Source: Thereva unica (taxonomy: Eukaryota > Arthropoda > Insecta > Diptera > Therevidae). From it: DNA of 64,000 bases. A program made the position numbers and the translations under genes. Position 1 is the first letter of the stretch. Every line of letters begins with the position of its first letter. The stretch spans positions 5,992,001 to 6,056,000 of the forward strand of contig OX465281.1 in NCBI GenBank assembly GCA_949987705.1. The letters run 5' to 3'. The notes beneath the pieces were generated by a model. That model was not told the DNA's origin. It worked only from the letters and a program-made list of their open reading frames with translations, and did no database searches. Below, one piece after another: positions 1-10,468 of this stretch.

Positions 1-790
1 TCCCTGGATTAACTCCGGGGATGTTTTTTATATATAAAAAAAAGTATATTATAGGAAACTTGGTATCAAAAATGATATATTAAAAGATTTTTTCCTATGG
101 AAATCTGAAAGTGGCCCCGAACCCCGAATATTGTAAAAATTGTTCAAGATGCTTGTTTGAAGTTAATTTTAATTTTTCTGATGTAACTTTATGTTAATAA
201 AGTGTTTGTTTTTTCTTTGGAATCTCTATCTTTTATTTTTGTAGTTTACCCTCCTTTTTTTTGCTTCTCTTTTGGTTTAGGGTTGTTTTCTCTTCTCCTT
301 TTTGTTTTGTTTGCTTTCCAGCTTGACTTGGGACGCTTAGGAGGTTCTTTCTTTTAGGTGAGTATTGTGGTACCGCCGCAGAGCGTGCGGTAAAGGGCTT
401 GTTGGATGCTTTTGGTGGTGCGTTACGGGCCCCATCCACTATCCCGCATGCTAATTGTCATGCGTGTAAGATAGTGAATGGACTTGCAGGACGGAATGTC
501 CCGCGTGCTGGACGAAATTCAAAACTTTGTGATACTCTGTGGGTGGAGCTTAGGGAGTGACAGCATGAGGGACAGTGGATCTGTTGCTGTCGATCATTTC
601 GTCATTCAAAGTGTGAATTTCGTAGTGGCAGAGTGCATTTAAAAACGTAAACTAAATTAAAAACGGGAAATGGCGAGTTGGTTTTTTTGGATTTTCGTAA
701 CAGTGGCTTCCACATAGCCAGACTGGTGTGACATAGGCTGTACCCAGGCTGGTGTGTCTTTCATTATAGATTTATGGGGGCCCCCACCCC
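1..790. repeat. shared 3'-flank module, copy C
   Basis: The first 20 bases (ending in GGATTAACTCCGGGG) match the stop codon and 3' UTR of the small plus-strand genes that end at 24411, 29891 and 49660. Then come a polyA-like AATAAA near 198, a GTAGTTT/T-rich stretch, and a block containing AGGTGAGTATTGTGGTACCGCC near 356. The same order occurs at 29890-30400, 40183-40660 and 49660-50314. A gene end therefore lies just outside the left edge of the window. The module converges on a minus-strand env fragment. Confidence 0.7.
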
Positions 791-1026
791 AGCTTGTACT
801 TGTGTATGGAAGAGGCCCTGGGTAATGTGTGTGAGCGCCTGAGCGGCCTGGGTTCTGAGAGTTCTGCCGTGGCTGCGTTGTGTGTTGGTTCCGGTTGCAT
901 TGGGACCCCTACTGGAGCCATTTGGTCCTCGGAGGTGGTTCTCTCATCCGGAGGACTTGCATTCCCGGACCTTCTGGCACATGCAGAACGGGCTATAGCT
1001 AGTAACGGTATGCTTTTGTAGCATGT
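791..1026 (-). pseudogene. BEL/Pao-type env C-terminal fragment, copy C
   Basis: The minus strand of this stretch is near-identical to the C-terminal tail of the longer env fragment at 50315-50854: the post-membrane cytoplasmic tail, rich in Pro, Ser and Thr. Only the tail remains here. The membrane segment would lie to the right, where the Tc1 element at 1028 interrupts the copy. The left end has diverged around 760-800, so no stop codon equivalent to that of the other copies is certain. Envelope identity comes from the 50-kb copy, which lies next to a BEL pol remnant. It is non-functional. Confidence 0.6.
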
Positions 1027-1027
1027 A

Positions 1028-2696
1028 CAGTGGTGGACATATTTTTAGGGACACCAAATTAAATTTTAGATTTAATGAGGTTTAATAAACTTCATTGACT
1101 GATACAGTGCAGACATCTGTCGGTAAGTAGTATTACTATGTGTTCTTCAAAAGTACGTTGTTGGTGCGACTGTAAATCACGAGATTTTTTGGTGATTCCC
1201 CGCTTTTGCTTTCCATTGTCAAAATAAGCTGGTCATATTTATAGGGCCACTGTGTCTCTTTAGTATTATTTGCGAAAAATCATAATATTTTCAGCATATT
1301 TTGTGTTTTTAATATTCGAATATAATTCTTGTGATCATTTACTGAACGTAAGGAAAAGTGTGTGGTAATATTAATAGTGTTATTCTAATAGTTAATCGTT
1401 TTAGTAAAAAATGGGACGTGGAGCGAAAAATTGTTCAGACGACCAACGTAAAATAATAGTATCATTAAGAAAAGAAGGTAAATCTTTGAGAGAAATTGCC
1501 AGAATTATAGAGTGCTCAAAGAATATGGTGGCCAACGCATTAAAACCCAGGAGGGAAAAAAGAAAAACTGGACCAAAACGCAAAACTAGTTCCCAAACAG
1601 ACCGTCGAATTGCTCATTGTTCGAAACTTGACCCATTTAAATCCTCCAAGGACATCAAAAACGATCTTGGCCTTACTGTTAGTGCTCGCACCATTCGTAG
1701 ACGTCTGGAGGAGCAGAATCTTTTCGGTAGAATAGCGGTTAAAGTCCCATATTTAAGTAAAAAAAATATAACGAGCAGACTAAAATTTGCCAAAGAGCAT
1801 GAGGATTGGGTAGGCGAGGAGAATATAAAAAAATGGAGAAATATTCTTTGGAGTGACGAATCCAAAGTGAATTTATTTGGATCAGACGGAAAAAATTATG
1901 TTAGAAGGCCTCCAAACAAACAGATAGACCCAAAGTACACGAAGAAAACAGTCAAGCATGGAGGCGGAAATATTAAAGTGTGGGCATGCTTTTCTTATTT
2001 CGGTGTTGGACCAATATTTCATATAGACCAAAATATGGATGCCCGGTACTATGTGGAGAAAATTTTGAATGGTGTAATGCTTCCATATGCTGAAGAAAAT
2101 ATGCCTCTTCGGTGGGTTTATCAACAAGACAATGATCCGAAGCACACCTCCAAGCTGGCAAAGGAATTTTTTAGAGCAAACAACATCAATGTCATGGGGT
2201 GGCCTGCACAGTCCCCAGATCTAAATCCAATTGAAAATCTGTGGAAGGATGTAAAGGAAGCTGTGGCCAAGGAAAACTCCAAAAATATGAGGGAGTTGTG
2301 GTGTGCGGTCGAAAAAGCGTGGAAGTCTATTCCTGTTGAACGATGCCAAAGGTTGGTGGATTCAATGCCTAGACGTTGCCTGGCTGTGATCAAAAATAAA
2401 GGACAGACAACAAAATATTAAAACACAAACATAACTTGCAAGTTTTAGAGAATTTTGTACAAGAAAAAAGACTGTCCCTATTAATATGACCAGATAGTAT
2501 TATTCTTTTTATGATAATTAAGGACGAACCAATATTTTGAGTTTTATTTTTTGTATTATATTTACATTATCTTAGATCATGAATTCTGTAAAATGAATTT
2601 TATGACAATAAATCATGTGTTATTGCTTGTTTATAAGGCTTTTTTGTAATTTTTGCAGACGTTTTGCAGGTGTCCCTAAAAATATGTCCACCACTG
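1028..2696 (+). mobile_element. complete Tc1-family DNA transposon A
   Basis: The ends are perfect 28-bp inverted repeats beginning CAGTGGTGGACATA (1028-1055 and 2669-2696), flanked by TA at 1026-1027 and 2697-2698, the TA target duplication expected of Tc1/mariner. A second, imperfect pair of related sites lies inside (about 1228-1252 and 2469-2494, core GGTCATATT-ATAGGG), giving an IR/DR arrangement with two transposase sites per end. The element is 1669 bp and encodes one uninterrupted transposase. The insertion is in a BEL env tail, so it post-dates that repeat. Confidence 0.95.
1411..2421 (+). CDS. Tc1-family transposase (DD34E), 336 aa
   Basis: Cut-and-paste transposase of the Tc1 group; it binds the element ends and catalyses excision and TA-targeted insertion in the nucleus. 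The N-terminal third has two helix-turn-helix regions (about residues 10-110, including SLREIARIIECSKNMV) and a basic linker with GPKRK. The DDE domain shows ILWSDESKVNLFG, QQDNDPKHTSK and SPDLNPIENLW; counting from the D of QQD to the E gives 34 intervening residues, the DD34E signature. The length is normal for the family (about 340 aa). The frame is complete with no stop or frameshift. The ATG at 1411 gives a family-like N terminus. The element may be recently active. Confidence 0.95.
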   Translation: MGRGAKNCSDDQRKIIVSLRKEGKSLREIARIIECSKNMVANALKPRREKRKTGPKRKTSSQTDRRIAHCSKLDPFKSSKDIKNDLGLTVSARTIRRRLEEQNLFGRIAVKVPYLSKKNITSRLKFAKEHEDWVGEENIKKWRNILWSDESKVNLFGSDGKNYVRRPPNKQIDPKYTKKTVKHGGGNIKVWACFSYFGVGPIFHIDQNMDARYYVEKILNGVMLPYAEENMPLRWVYQQDNDPKHTSKLAKEFFRANNINVMGWPAQSPDLNPIENLWKDVKEAVAKENSKNMRELWCAVEKAWKSIPVERCQRLVDSMPRRCLAVIKNKGQTTKY

Positions 2697-2889
2697 TATA
2701 TAGTAGCGCGAGGTAAAAATGGTGTGCACCAGCGATCTAAGAATATATTTTTTAATTTTATTATAAGAGTTTGTTTGGTATATTCTTATGCAATGGGCCC
2801 CGTGAAAATTTCAACAGACCTCGGATCCGGGAACGAAAACGAATGTTGACGTAGGTCTGCTTTTTATGTTAAAGCGATCGACTGGGTAG
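2697..2889. other. short unassigned stretch
   Basis: About 190 bp between the right TA of the Tc1 element and repeat X. No recognisable gene. The sequence after the TA does not follow the 50-kb env copy, so the env fragment stops essentially at the insertion site. Confidence 0.4.
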
Positions 2890-3094
2890 AATTTTTTATC
2901 TGGGGCATGCCTATTGCTTGCTGCTGATTTATGATCGGCGGGTGGAATACTGAGTAAAATGGAGAAATTGATGGTAATGTATTGATTCGAATAATCAATA
3001 ATCGTATGATAAATGTTTATCAATCTATGGTAGGTGTTTATATTCTCGAATTTCTCATCATAATATAATTCACATGTGAGAAGGTGAGCGCCAG

Positions 3095-3103
3095 GTATAA
3101 AAT
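3095..3103 (+). promoter_or_regulatory. TATA box of the X gene, copy 1
   Basis: GTATAAAAT lies 108 bp upstream of the ATG at 3211. It is conserved in the second X copy (17791-17799) at the same distance, which supports a real promoter. Confidence 0.55.
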
Positions 3104-3210
3104 CAGGGCTGCAAGCTGGGTTATCCATTCATCCAAAGTATTCAAAGTGAATAGTAAGCACATGGTGCAATTGGAAGTTAGTACCGCGAATAATTGAATA
3201 GTTAGCGAAA

Positions 3211-3533
3211 ATGGCTCCAGTGAGTGAATTAATTGATAGCGACAACATAACCATGAATTAATTGAACAAAGTATTAAAGAGTGCAGTAAGCGCTTGAGAT
3301 GTATAAATCGATTTTTAAAGAATACCGCATCGACAAGCGAGCGCCATCACGCGGGTAATGGTATAAACCTCATACAAAGTTACCGTACCCAGCTAAAACA
3401 TTAGCGATTAGTGAAAGGTGCAGGCTTGCCCCAAAAACGAGCCAACTGGCGTTCAACCAGAGTGAAATGGATAGATGTACAATCAGCCTTTAAAGCGGAG
3501 TTATCAAAACTTTTTAAAAGCCTTTTAAAGTGA
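3211..3533 (+). pseudogene. unrecognised small X-encoded protein, broken copy
   Basis: Starts with ATG at 3211 (MAPVSELID), like the second copy at 17907. A deletion after about 10 codons removes residues present in the other copy and shifts the frame. The coding pattern resumes to a TAG near 3401-3403; both copies have this TAG. It continues in frame afterwards (GAGLPQKRANWRSTRVKW) to a TGA at 3531-3533. The conserved post-TAG frame suggests either an old nonsense mutation inherited by both copies or a longer protein. I do not recognise the family. Confidence 0.5.
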
Positions 3534-3894
3534 GTTCTGATAACAGAATGTGCGTTGTTTTTTCGAATAGTTAGAATTTAGCGTGGGAAAACAACGAAGG
3601 CAAAAAAAGTCTTCATCAGATCTCTAATTCAAGAACTAAACTGTAAAAGCTAGGAAGAAATCGCGATCAGTTGTTGAGTTACCATTGTCGCGTTCAAGTG
3701 GTAGAGTCAAAATTTCTTAAGCGGGCCACTAAAAATCGACTATTCGATTTTAATATATCTATTAAGATACAGTGAAATTAGTGAATTGTGAATTATGTGA
3801 ACTGTGGATTATAAACTGAAGAAGAAAAAAGTGGTGAGTGAAGTTTGAAAAAAATCGAATAAAATATCCTCTAGTACTATTTCATATTTCCTAT

Positions 3895-4605
3895 AACAAT
3901 TTTTTAATGCAACATGACAAAAAAGTGCAATATGATGAAAAAGTGAATTTAGCTACAGTTTTCAGATTGCTATGCTCATAATAAAATTTCAAATATTTTC
4001 TACTTTCCAAATTATTTTCCATATTTTCATTTTTTGGATGGCGCGTGAATTTTCCAGAAGCAAGTCCCTTATTATGTTTAATTTCTTCTTGTACAATGCT
4101 CTCTCGGTTTGATTTATAATCTTTCGCTGACGTAATTCTATCCGAAATTCTAATATCTGTTACCTCAAGTGATTCAAGCTGTGGCAAAACTGTTATGACA
4201 TAATCATGATATCCAGGATAAGCTGCGCATGGATTTCCTGTAAGAATTAAATTTTTCAAGTTGTAATTTCCTCGACGACTTTCACCACCAGTTAGTTCTC
4301 CGATAAGGTTTAGTTTTAAATCTAGTTTGTTAAGCGATTCCAATTTTTCAAGATTTTCGAATTTTCCAATATTCAATGCGCTAACTTTAAATATGTATTC
4401 TAAGTTCTTCAGCTTATGAAGATTCTCAATTTTCGATATGATATTTGATTGGAACAACAGAATCTTTAAGTCGCCACACCAATTCTGAATATGTTCAATT
4501 TTTCGATATCTGCTTGATGAAGTGAAATTTCTTCTAATGTGCTTATAACCAGTTCATTGTGTTCAGATTTTTTCCCCGGACAAGTTCTTCTGTAATTCGT
4601 ACCAT
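3895..4605 (-). pseudogene. tilB: tilB / DNAAF11 (LRRC6) retrocopy fragment
   Basis: The minus strand begins with ATG at 4605-4603, followed by a sequence typical of the N terminus of tilB/LRRC6, a leucine-rich-repeat protein needed for preassembly of axonemal dynein arms. Visible LRR signatures include KIENLHKLKNLEY and LESLNKLDLKLNLIGEL, then the LRR cap LTGNPCAAYPGYHDYV and TLPQLESL. One base is lost near 4498-4502, shifting the frame. After that the frame is open for 188 codons and ends at 3891. About 170 residues align without an intron, which suggests a processed copy. The last ~180 bp (3895-4080) are also present at 21500-21690, so part of this copy moved with repeat X. Not expected to function. 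Confidence 0.8.
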
Positions 4606-4638
4606 TTTTTAAAGTTGTCCTTACAAAATGATTATCGA

Positions 4639-5216
<578 letters not shown>

Positions 5217-5489
5217 TGTTAATTATGCGCTAAACTTCAATCAACACTGTAAATAATTACGAATTATTCTTAAATATAAACAATTCCTGGTAAGTATTTT
5301 TTGTTACCCTTTAGAACAATTCGGTCTCTTTATGTCCGGCTCTAATTTTGTTGTTCTTATAAAATCTCGAGCACAGAACTCGTACAAGGGGTGACAGCAA
5401 TTTACAAGATGCTGTTCGTCACAATTTTCTCTTAAAAAAAGCAAGAAAAAAAGTGGCTACAGGGTGTATTTTCATTAAGGATATAACAA

Positions 5490-5579
5490 GTTGCCGAAGA
5501 GGAAAACACGGTAGAGGTGTTGGACGAGGATCCTCAGAGAGACTTCCGAGAGGTTGCGGAGGAGCAGCCCCAACTATAG
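5490..5579 (+). pseudogene. C-terminal fragment of the small acidic 'DWxALxPxFDAI' family
   Basis: From GTTGCCGAAGAGG onward, about 75 bp are identical to the 3' end of the small gene at 13717-13965 (peptide VAEEENTVEVLDEDPQRDF). The two diverge abruptly on both sides. Here the frame continues to a TAG at 5577-5579, with a tail rich in E and Q. The sharp 5' boundary suggests exon shuffling or a breakpoint inside a duplicated segment. Confidence 0.55.
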
Positions 5580-5895
5580 AGTTTTGTGTGTTTTTTTTTA
5601 CTAAATTAAGTTTGCGGTTAGATAATTTCATTTTCACATGAGAATTTCTGTTCTGTTCAGAAAGTTAACAAATTATTTCTATTTGAGATATTTTTTAGGT
5701 GTTTATTCTTGAGAGTTTTGTGATATCGAATTTGTAGGGATGTGGTTAAATAAAAAAAGAATTTTATTGTTAAGAAATCGCACTTCTCATAAGCAGTTAC
5801 GGTCAGTAATCAGTTGACAAAATTAAATAAATACTGAGGTCAGAGTGGTTCTTCTTCAAAAGTTCTAATCAAGTCTTTGAGCGAAGTATAAAGAA

Positions 5896-6071
5896 GTAAG
5901 TAATTTCATATATTGTTTTTCTATTAAAATTATAATATTTTTTTCCCAAATTAGATCAACATGAGCATTAAGGCTACAACTAGTAAAGGTGTGAAGAGGA
6001 GATTGTTCGAGGAAGATTCTGAAGATGAAATTATGACAGAGCTCAACGGGTTTAGGTTCAAGAAAGTGTAA
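5896..6071 (+). CDS. possible small spliced gene, 36-codon exon
   Basis: A donor-like GTAAG at 5896 and a pyrimidine-rich acceptor ending TTAG at 5954 bracket a 59-bp possible intron. Six bases later an ATG (5961) opens 36 codons ending at TAA 6069-6071, encoding a basic-then-acidic peptide (MSIKATTSKGVKRRLFEED start). The start resembles MTGLKATTK at 25766. No homologue is recognised; it could be chance. Confidence 0.25.
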
Positions 6072-6249
6072 TGAGTCCCCTCATTACTTCATTACCAATT
6101 CTCATTACCAACTCTCATTACCAACTCATTACCTACAACCTACCACAAACCCCTTCGACACCCCTTTTGGACACATAACCAAGAGCATCGCCAATCTAAT
6201 TATCATTCATGTAATTCTATACCCCATCCATATTTTTACTTCAAAATAA

Positions 6250-6757
6250 GTTTCCCCTGCATGAATGCATGAGAGCGTAAAATGTTTCTTGAGCTCCTCC
6301 CTAAAATGCATTCAAGAAAATTAAATGCGATGACCAATGAAAAGCCGCGATGAATGTCCAATAAGGAATTTCCGATACCAAGGGAGATTATAAAATATGA
6401 AAGTGATCCGAGAAGTTGATCAGTAATAATAGTCAATCAGTAATGTTCAGTCAAGCAGTCAATCAGTAATATTCAGAAAGTCAGTAAAAATTTTGAGTTG
6501 TTTGAGAAAAGTGATGAAAAGTTTTTATAAGGCGAATGCTTAGAGACAATCTCGGAAGGCATCCGATTTAGAGAAAGTAAATTAATTAAAGTATGTAATA
6601 GAAAAGTATATTTTAACATAATAAAACAGAAAGTGTAAAGTGTTTGAAGTGTTTCAATTAAATAAAAGATAAACTACAAGGGCTAGTGGTCATCTCTCGT
6701 TCTGAGAATGTACTCCACGGTCCTGCCGTAACTAGCATACGGTTCACGGCTTAACAG
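6250..6757 (+). repeat. promoter-bearing repeat W, copy 1
   Basis: Begins near CCCCTGCATGAATGCATGAG and ends at ACGGTTCACGGCTTAACA. Related copies lie at 43115-43776, 53786-54439 (fuller), 51637-51932 (right part) and 63926-63961 (TATA part only). Each full copy holds a TATA box, a run of TCAGT motifs, and the segment GAGAATGTACTCCACGGTCCTGCCGTAAC. It resembles an LTR or mobile promoter, but no TG...CA ends, primer site or target duplication was found. Confidence 0.65.
6384..6490 (+). promoter_or_regulatory. TATA box plus TCAGT array in W
   Basis: GATTATAAAAT lies near 6384-6394. About 30 bp downstream begins a cluster of ATCAGT/TTCAGT motifs extending to about 6486. TCAGT is the common arthropod initiator core, so spacing and repetition fit a promoter with multiple starts. 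The same arrangement is seen in the 43-kb and 54-kb copies and, independently, near 31118. Confidence 0.5.
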
Positions 6758-6886
6758 GCGGCGTGGTGTATGGCGGTATGGCGGCCCGATTTACCCTATG
6801 GTTATTGGGGTCCCAGGCCCTGGTTGTACTAATTGGATGCTGGTGACCCTGGGTAAGGAATGTGTGCGCCTGAGCGTGTTTATTTC
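6758..6886 (-). pseudogene. BEL/Pao-type env C-terminal fragment, copy E
   Basis: The short stretch GGCGTGGTGTATGGCGG ... GACCCTGGGTAA matches the end of the minus-strand env tail and its 3' side at 30365-30470 and 50285-50390. It is cut on the left by W and on the right by the tail of an R-family LTR. Confidence 0.6.
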
Positions 6887-6931
6887 TCGACTTCGTGCTA
6901 CGGCACACCCACTCCAGACAGTTACATAAAA

Positions 6932-6950
6932 TGGCGCCCAACGTTGGGCT
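6932..6950 (+). promoter_or_regulatory. primer-binding site, tRNA-Lys type
   Basis: TGGCGCCCAACGTTGGGCT follows the LTR end by 5 bp. The first 12 bases are the canonical complement of the 3' end of tRNA-Lys used to prime minus-strand cDNA synthesis. Confidence 0.8.
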
Positions 6951-7389
6951 AAGGAGCTTAATTCACGTTGAGTTCCTTAGTCTAACGGACAGATGGCATG
7001 GAAACGTCTGTTTGTCACTTAGTGACACCTTAACTTTCGCCGTCGGCATTTCCTTCTTCTATTATTTTGTTCTCCATCCCATGCCATCCTTCTTAATCAG
7101 TTCCCTTTATAGTCCAGCCGACTCTTTTGATATTTGTTAGGTGGCTTAGGCCAGCGAGAGGAGCCATGAGTGGACTTCCTTCTCTTTTAGCTCACTTCTC
7201 AATCCAAGTCCCTCTGACTATTGGGCATTGGGCGAAGGTACTTACCGCGGTGCCCTAGCCCTTTTCACTTCTTCCTTTTCATCTTTCCTATCTTTCTTCT
7301 ACTTCCACAACTTCATCTTTTATTAACTCTTGCGGTAGCCTCCCTTAAATCAATTAAGTCCCTGTCACGTGGGCTTGGAGTCTGGTTAA

Positions 7390-7550
7390 CAGGCGTATAT
7401 CGCCTGACTCTGCGCGAGTTCACGTGGACAGTGGACCCTACATTCCTTTTTTTTCAGTCCTTTTCCTCTGTTCAAGTGTTGTAGCATGGGTGAGTGGTTG
7501 CCTGACCGTTGATCCTGCACCGACTTAGCTAACAGGCGTCCTATCGCCTG
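7390..7550 (+). promoter_or_regulatory. paired leader hairpins (CAGGCG/CGCCTG)
   Basis: CAGGCG-TATAT-CGCCTG at 7390-7406 and CAGGCG-TCCTAT-CGCCTG at 7533-7550 form 6-bp GC-rich stems with short loops. The same pair occurs in the second leader at 46158-46175 and 46293-46310. Stems are constant while one loop varies. The position between primer site and gag suits a packaging or dimerisation signal; that role is inferred. Confidence 0.5.
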
Positions 7551-8774
7551 GCTATGCGACAGGGTCGACGGCCTAGTTATCCACCCGCCCCCGTCAATTG
7601 GCCACTTCGACGCATCGCCTTCCTGGATATCAACAGGGTGTTGACCAGTCGTCGTGAGGTGTCGGAACGGTCTCAGTAAACTTCTCGAAGGCTTCTATCT
7701 CTTCCTCTTCTTCCACCGTTGGTCACTGGGAACCTGCCATGAGAGGGGTTTCCCAAAATTGATCGATGGGGACTCGACGGTGAAGATGGTGATAGGCACT
7801 GGACTGTCTCCATCTCCGGCGTCGATCCCATGAATGTAAGCACTAGGTGTCTGGCGACGCTGGTGCCACGAGGCAGATAAGCCGCCTGTCACCGGCGCCG
7901 TGAGCCACCGATGCCTTGGGGAGGACGTCCTTCATCTGAGGGCCATCTCTCACCATAACAAAAAAAAATTATATTTTTTTTAAACAAACGATACTTATAG
8001 TACTTATTTAATTAAAAGAATTATCGACATTGTTGACTTTTTATAACAGTTCGCCTTAAGAAAATGTTTTTATAATGTTCTTCCACATACCCAAAAGTTT
8101 TTTTTGCCTTTGGATGTTTTTCACTTTGTAATATGAGTTAAATTATCTGGTTAATTTTCCCTGAAGCAGTAAGTAACTTTCTCTACTTATTTATATAAAT
8201 CAATAGAACAACAGTAAACTGTTGGGGATTACGAGGAAAGGCTAATTAGATTTAATCTTTTCTAAATTTTTTTTTTTGCATCAATTCAACCTCATATATA
8301 TTTTCTTAATAATACCACATCAAAATTAGAATTTTTATGCCTATAAAGTTAGATATTCTTTTCATTCAATATAAGCGTTTTAGCTATAGTACAATTCCCT
8401 TTTCCACTAGTTATGCTGCAATAACGTCGAAATTTTTGTTTGACTTATCTTTACTCAAATATATTCTGTTAGATTGGAACATGGATCATCAAAGAAGTAT
8501 TAGTTTGTGAGTGCAGGATATTCCACTTCGTAATCCGCCAGTTAACCCTGTGGCAACAATAATTTAAATAGTTTTGCCTCGCATAGTATGTACCTTCAGT
8601 AATTTGGCTAATCTATTACAGGACTGAGTAGTGTCCATTATCGGTTGCGGCCAACATCAAATTACCCCCACTCCGTTTAAGAGGTTCAATATCTCCATCT
8701 TCCGTGTTACCATTACTGGCTTGTGGTAGTTGTGGCAAATTTCCCTCTCGACAAAGCAGCCTTCGCCTTTCATT

Positions 8775-9624
8775 ATGCCTACTACACGTTCAGGGGCAAA
8801 TACCGCTCCACCCTCGGACGACGGTGAACCATCTGATGAAGCTCGGCCTGGTGCAGAGTCCGGTGAGCCTGATCATGATGCCCCATTGGAGGCTCTGATC
8901 GAACAAGTGGAAAGTCTGAAACAAGAACTGAGCAGAATGCAAGATCGTTACGAACAAATGTCGCAACCACGCCCAAACCGAGCCAGCCTGGGAGAACCAT
9001 CATCACTGAACCGCCCTAGTTCTGCTTCCATCGAGCCAGACCAAGCTGGAATCCCCCACCGCACCTCCAGCGTAGGTGACCGCCCTAGCTTACAGTATGA
9101 TCGATCGGGGCCCTCCTTTAAGCGGAAATCCCCTGTTTTAGGCTGGAACATTAAGTTTTCAGGTCGGCCGGGAGAAATCTTGGCCGAGGAATTTCTTTAC
9201 CGAACCGAAGCTAGAGCTCGAGATGAGGAAATCCTAAATTTAGAACTGATCCGAAATATTGTCGCTCTTTTGACAGGACCCGCAGAAGATTGGTATTGGA
9301 CCCAATTCCGACGACACCATCCTAATCCTATGTGGTCTGAATTCAAAACTAGCCTGCTCGATCAATTCGGAGGGCGTGAAACCGACTACCAGATAATCAA
9401 AGAACTCTTGGAGACCAAACAAATGGGTCAGTCCTACGATGTATACACCGCCAAAAAAGTTGGCACTTTCAAATCGCTTATCACGGCCAATGCCCTCCGC
9501 CGAGCTGGTACAGATTGTCATGTCCAACCATAGTTCCTCCCTAGGGGTGATGGGGTCAACATATGACAATATGCGCCAGCTTCGCGAAGCGTGCATTCGA
9601 GTGGAAAGGTGGCAGCTGTTGTGA
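8775..9624 (+). pseudogene. gag: Ty3/gypsy-type gag fragment of family R
   Basis: Starts with ATG at 8775 (MPTTRSGANTAPP). Next come an acidic Pro/Ser-rich region and a short coiled coil (about residues 40-65, LEALIEQVESLKQELSRMQ). A capsid-like retrotransposon gag segment follows: GRPGEILAEEFLYR, LLTGPAEDWYW and WSEFKTSLLDQFG, then IIKELLETKQ. This is the order of the Retrotrans_gag family. Near 9450-9500 the frame shifts; the continuation in another frame ends with YDNMRQLREACIRVERWQLL at 9622-9624. The zinc knuckle and pol are absent; sequence after 9625 is unrelated. A 5' fragment. Confidence 0.8.
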
Positions 9625-9730
9625 TTGGCCAACATAGTTGACCATCACAACTTTGTATTTCCCTTTTGGAAATACATTTTGCTACTTTGTAGCACAACCA
9701 ACAAATTTAGTTTGCTAAAATGCAAACTAA
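9619..9730. repeat. array of four consecutive stem-loops
   Basis: Four hairpins lie side by side. 9619-9650: TTGTGAT..CAAC/GTTG..ATCACAA. 9655-9675: GTATTTCC/GGAAATAC, 8 bp perfect. 9680-9694: TGCTAC/GTAGCA with a TTT loop. 9707-9730: TTAGTTTGC/GCAAACTAA, 9 bp perfect. They begin exactly where the gag fragment ends. A similar style of array occupies 58150-59210. Confidence 0.6.
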
Positions 9731-10083
9731 TCATTTTAACGGCTTCATAAGATAAATATTCGTTCGCACAAATATTCTTCTCTATGATACCCGAGCCTCA
9801 AAACTTTAATCGCGCCTAGGTAATGATACCAAAGCGCTACAATCAACATATTGTTCCTAATGCGTTTTCTTTGCAACAATGTATGACACCCGATCCCCAA
9901 GATGATAATTAAGCATTTTTACACGTAAAGCTTTTGCGCCCTTGGCCCAAGCGTTATCTTGACCACGCCGACGCCAAGAGCAAAATTGCTGACCAAGCAA
10001 TCTGCGCGAAATCCAGAGCTAAGATCTGGAGACTTTCTGCGATCGAAAATCAGTCCGGGTCAGATCTGCTTTAGGAACAGTAG
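9731..10083. other. unassigned stretch
   Basis: About 350 bp between the hairpin array and a proline-rich frame. No recognised gene. The last 100 bp may carry a frame-shifted upstream part of the proline-rich reading frame. Confidence 0.3.
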
Positions 10084-10338
10084 GTTCCTCAAAATCAAAA
10101 TCGCTGGACCAAGATAATAGAAGAACATATCGAGGAGACAAAACCAAAACCATCAACACCAGAGGCGTCGAAGACTGACGAATACGTTCCAGAACCATCA
10201 GCAACAACGAGCCCAGCAATATACATACCAACAACATTACCAACGCCTGGGCCGCAACCACTGACAATAGCGGAACACAGAAGAAGAACAGAGGCGAAAA
10301 AGATCGGCAACCCACGAACCAAGTACCCAAACTATTGA
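10084..10338 (+). pseudogene. unrecognised proline-rich frame, 5' part missing
   Basis: An 84-codon open frame with no ATG runs from just after a TAG (10081-10083) to TGA at 10336-10338. It begins with a charged helix-like segment (WTKIIEEHIEETKPKP), passes through a Pro/Thr/Ser stretch (about codons 25-60) and ends in a basic tail. Codon periodicity looks real. Short frames upstream suggest frame damage. It lies upstream of a small membrane protein and another unrecognised gene on the same strand. No family recognised. Confidence 0.35.
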
Positions 10339-10468
10339 GGGATCCAACGAAGACGAAACGAGGAGGAAAGGCGTTCCAGAAAAGAAAAGAGCTGGCAATT
10401 CTGTACAAGGAACTAAACCTAGCAACGTCAACCGACAAAATTAAAGAAAATCAGCCAAATCCGGCGAA

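Larger units (their letters stand above)
2890..3894 (+). repeat. repeat X, copy 1 (gene-bearing segment)
   Basis: Matches 17605-18118 plus 21053-21500 with scattered differences, so X is a duplicated segment of at least 1 kb. It contains a TATA box (GTATAAAAT, 3095-3103), a short leader and a small gene starting at 3211. Its distal part runs straight into the tilB-like pseudogene, and that junction is shared by both copies. No inverted or long direct terminal repeats were found, so the class of X is unknown. Confidence 0.7.
6887..8774 (+). mobile_element. R-family LTR tail, tRNA-Lys primer site and leader, copy 1
   Basis: The last ~40 bp of an LTR end in CAGACAGTTACA at 6926. Five bases later TGGCGCCCAACGTTGGGCT (6932-6950) matches a primer-binding site for tRNA-Lys, typical of some Ty3/gypsy elements. 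A leader of about 1.8 kb follows and precedes gag at 8775. The leader aligns with 45701-47140. The rest of the 5' LTR is missing here. The leader is pyrimidine-rich and holds two copies of a hairpin (7390-7406, 7533-7550). Confidence 0.8.

Noticed and set aside
233..439. Lys/Pro-rich minus-strand frames at 233-439, 29928-30167 and 49657-49890
   Set aside because: They arise from A/T-rich tracts in the shared 3' module, differ in frame among copies and have no conserved start or end.
794..1021. Plus-strand frame of 75 codons, repeated at 30408 and 50322 as 85-codon frames
   Set aside because: It is the antisense of the conserved env tail. The minus strand has the membrane anchor and links to BEL pol, so the plus frame is a shadow kept open by base composition.
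6235..6760. W as a Tc1-type or MITE element
   Set aside because: No terminal inverted repeats or TA/TTAA duplications at the borders; TATA, initiator array and AATAAA fit an LTR or promoter better, though LTR ends were not found either.
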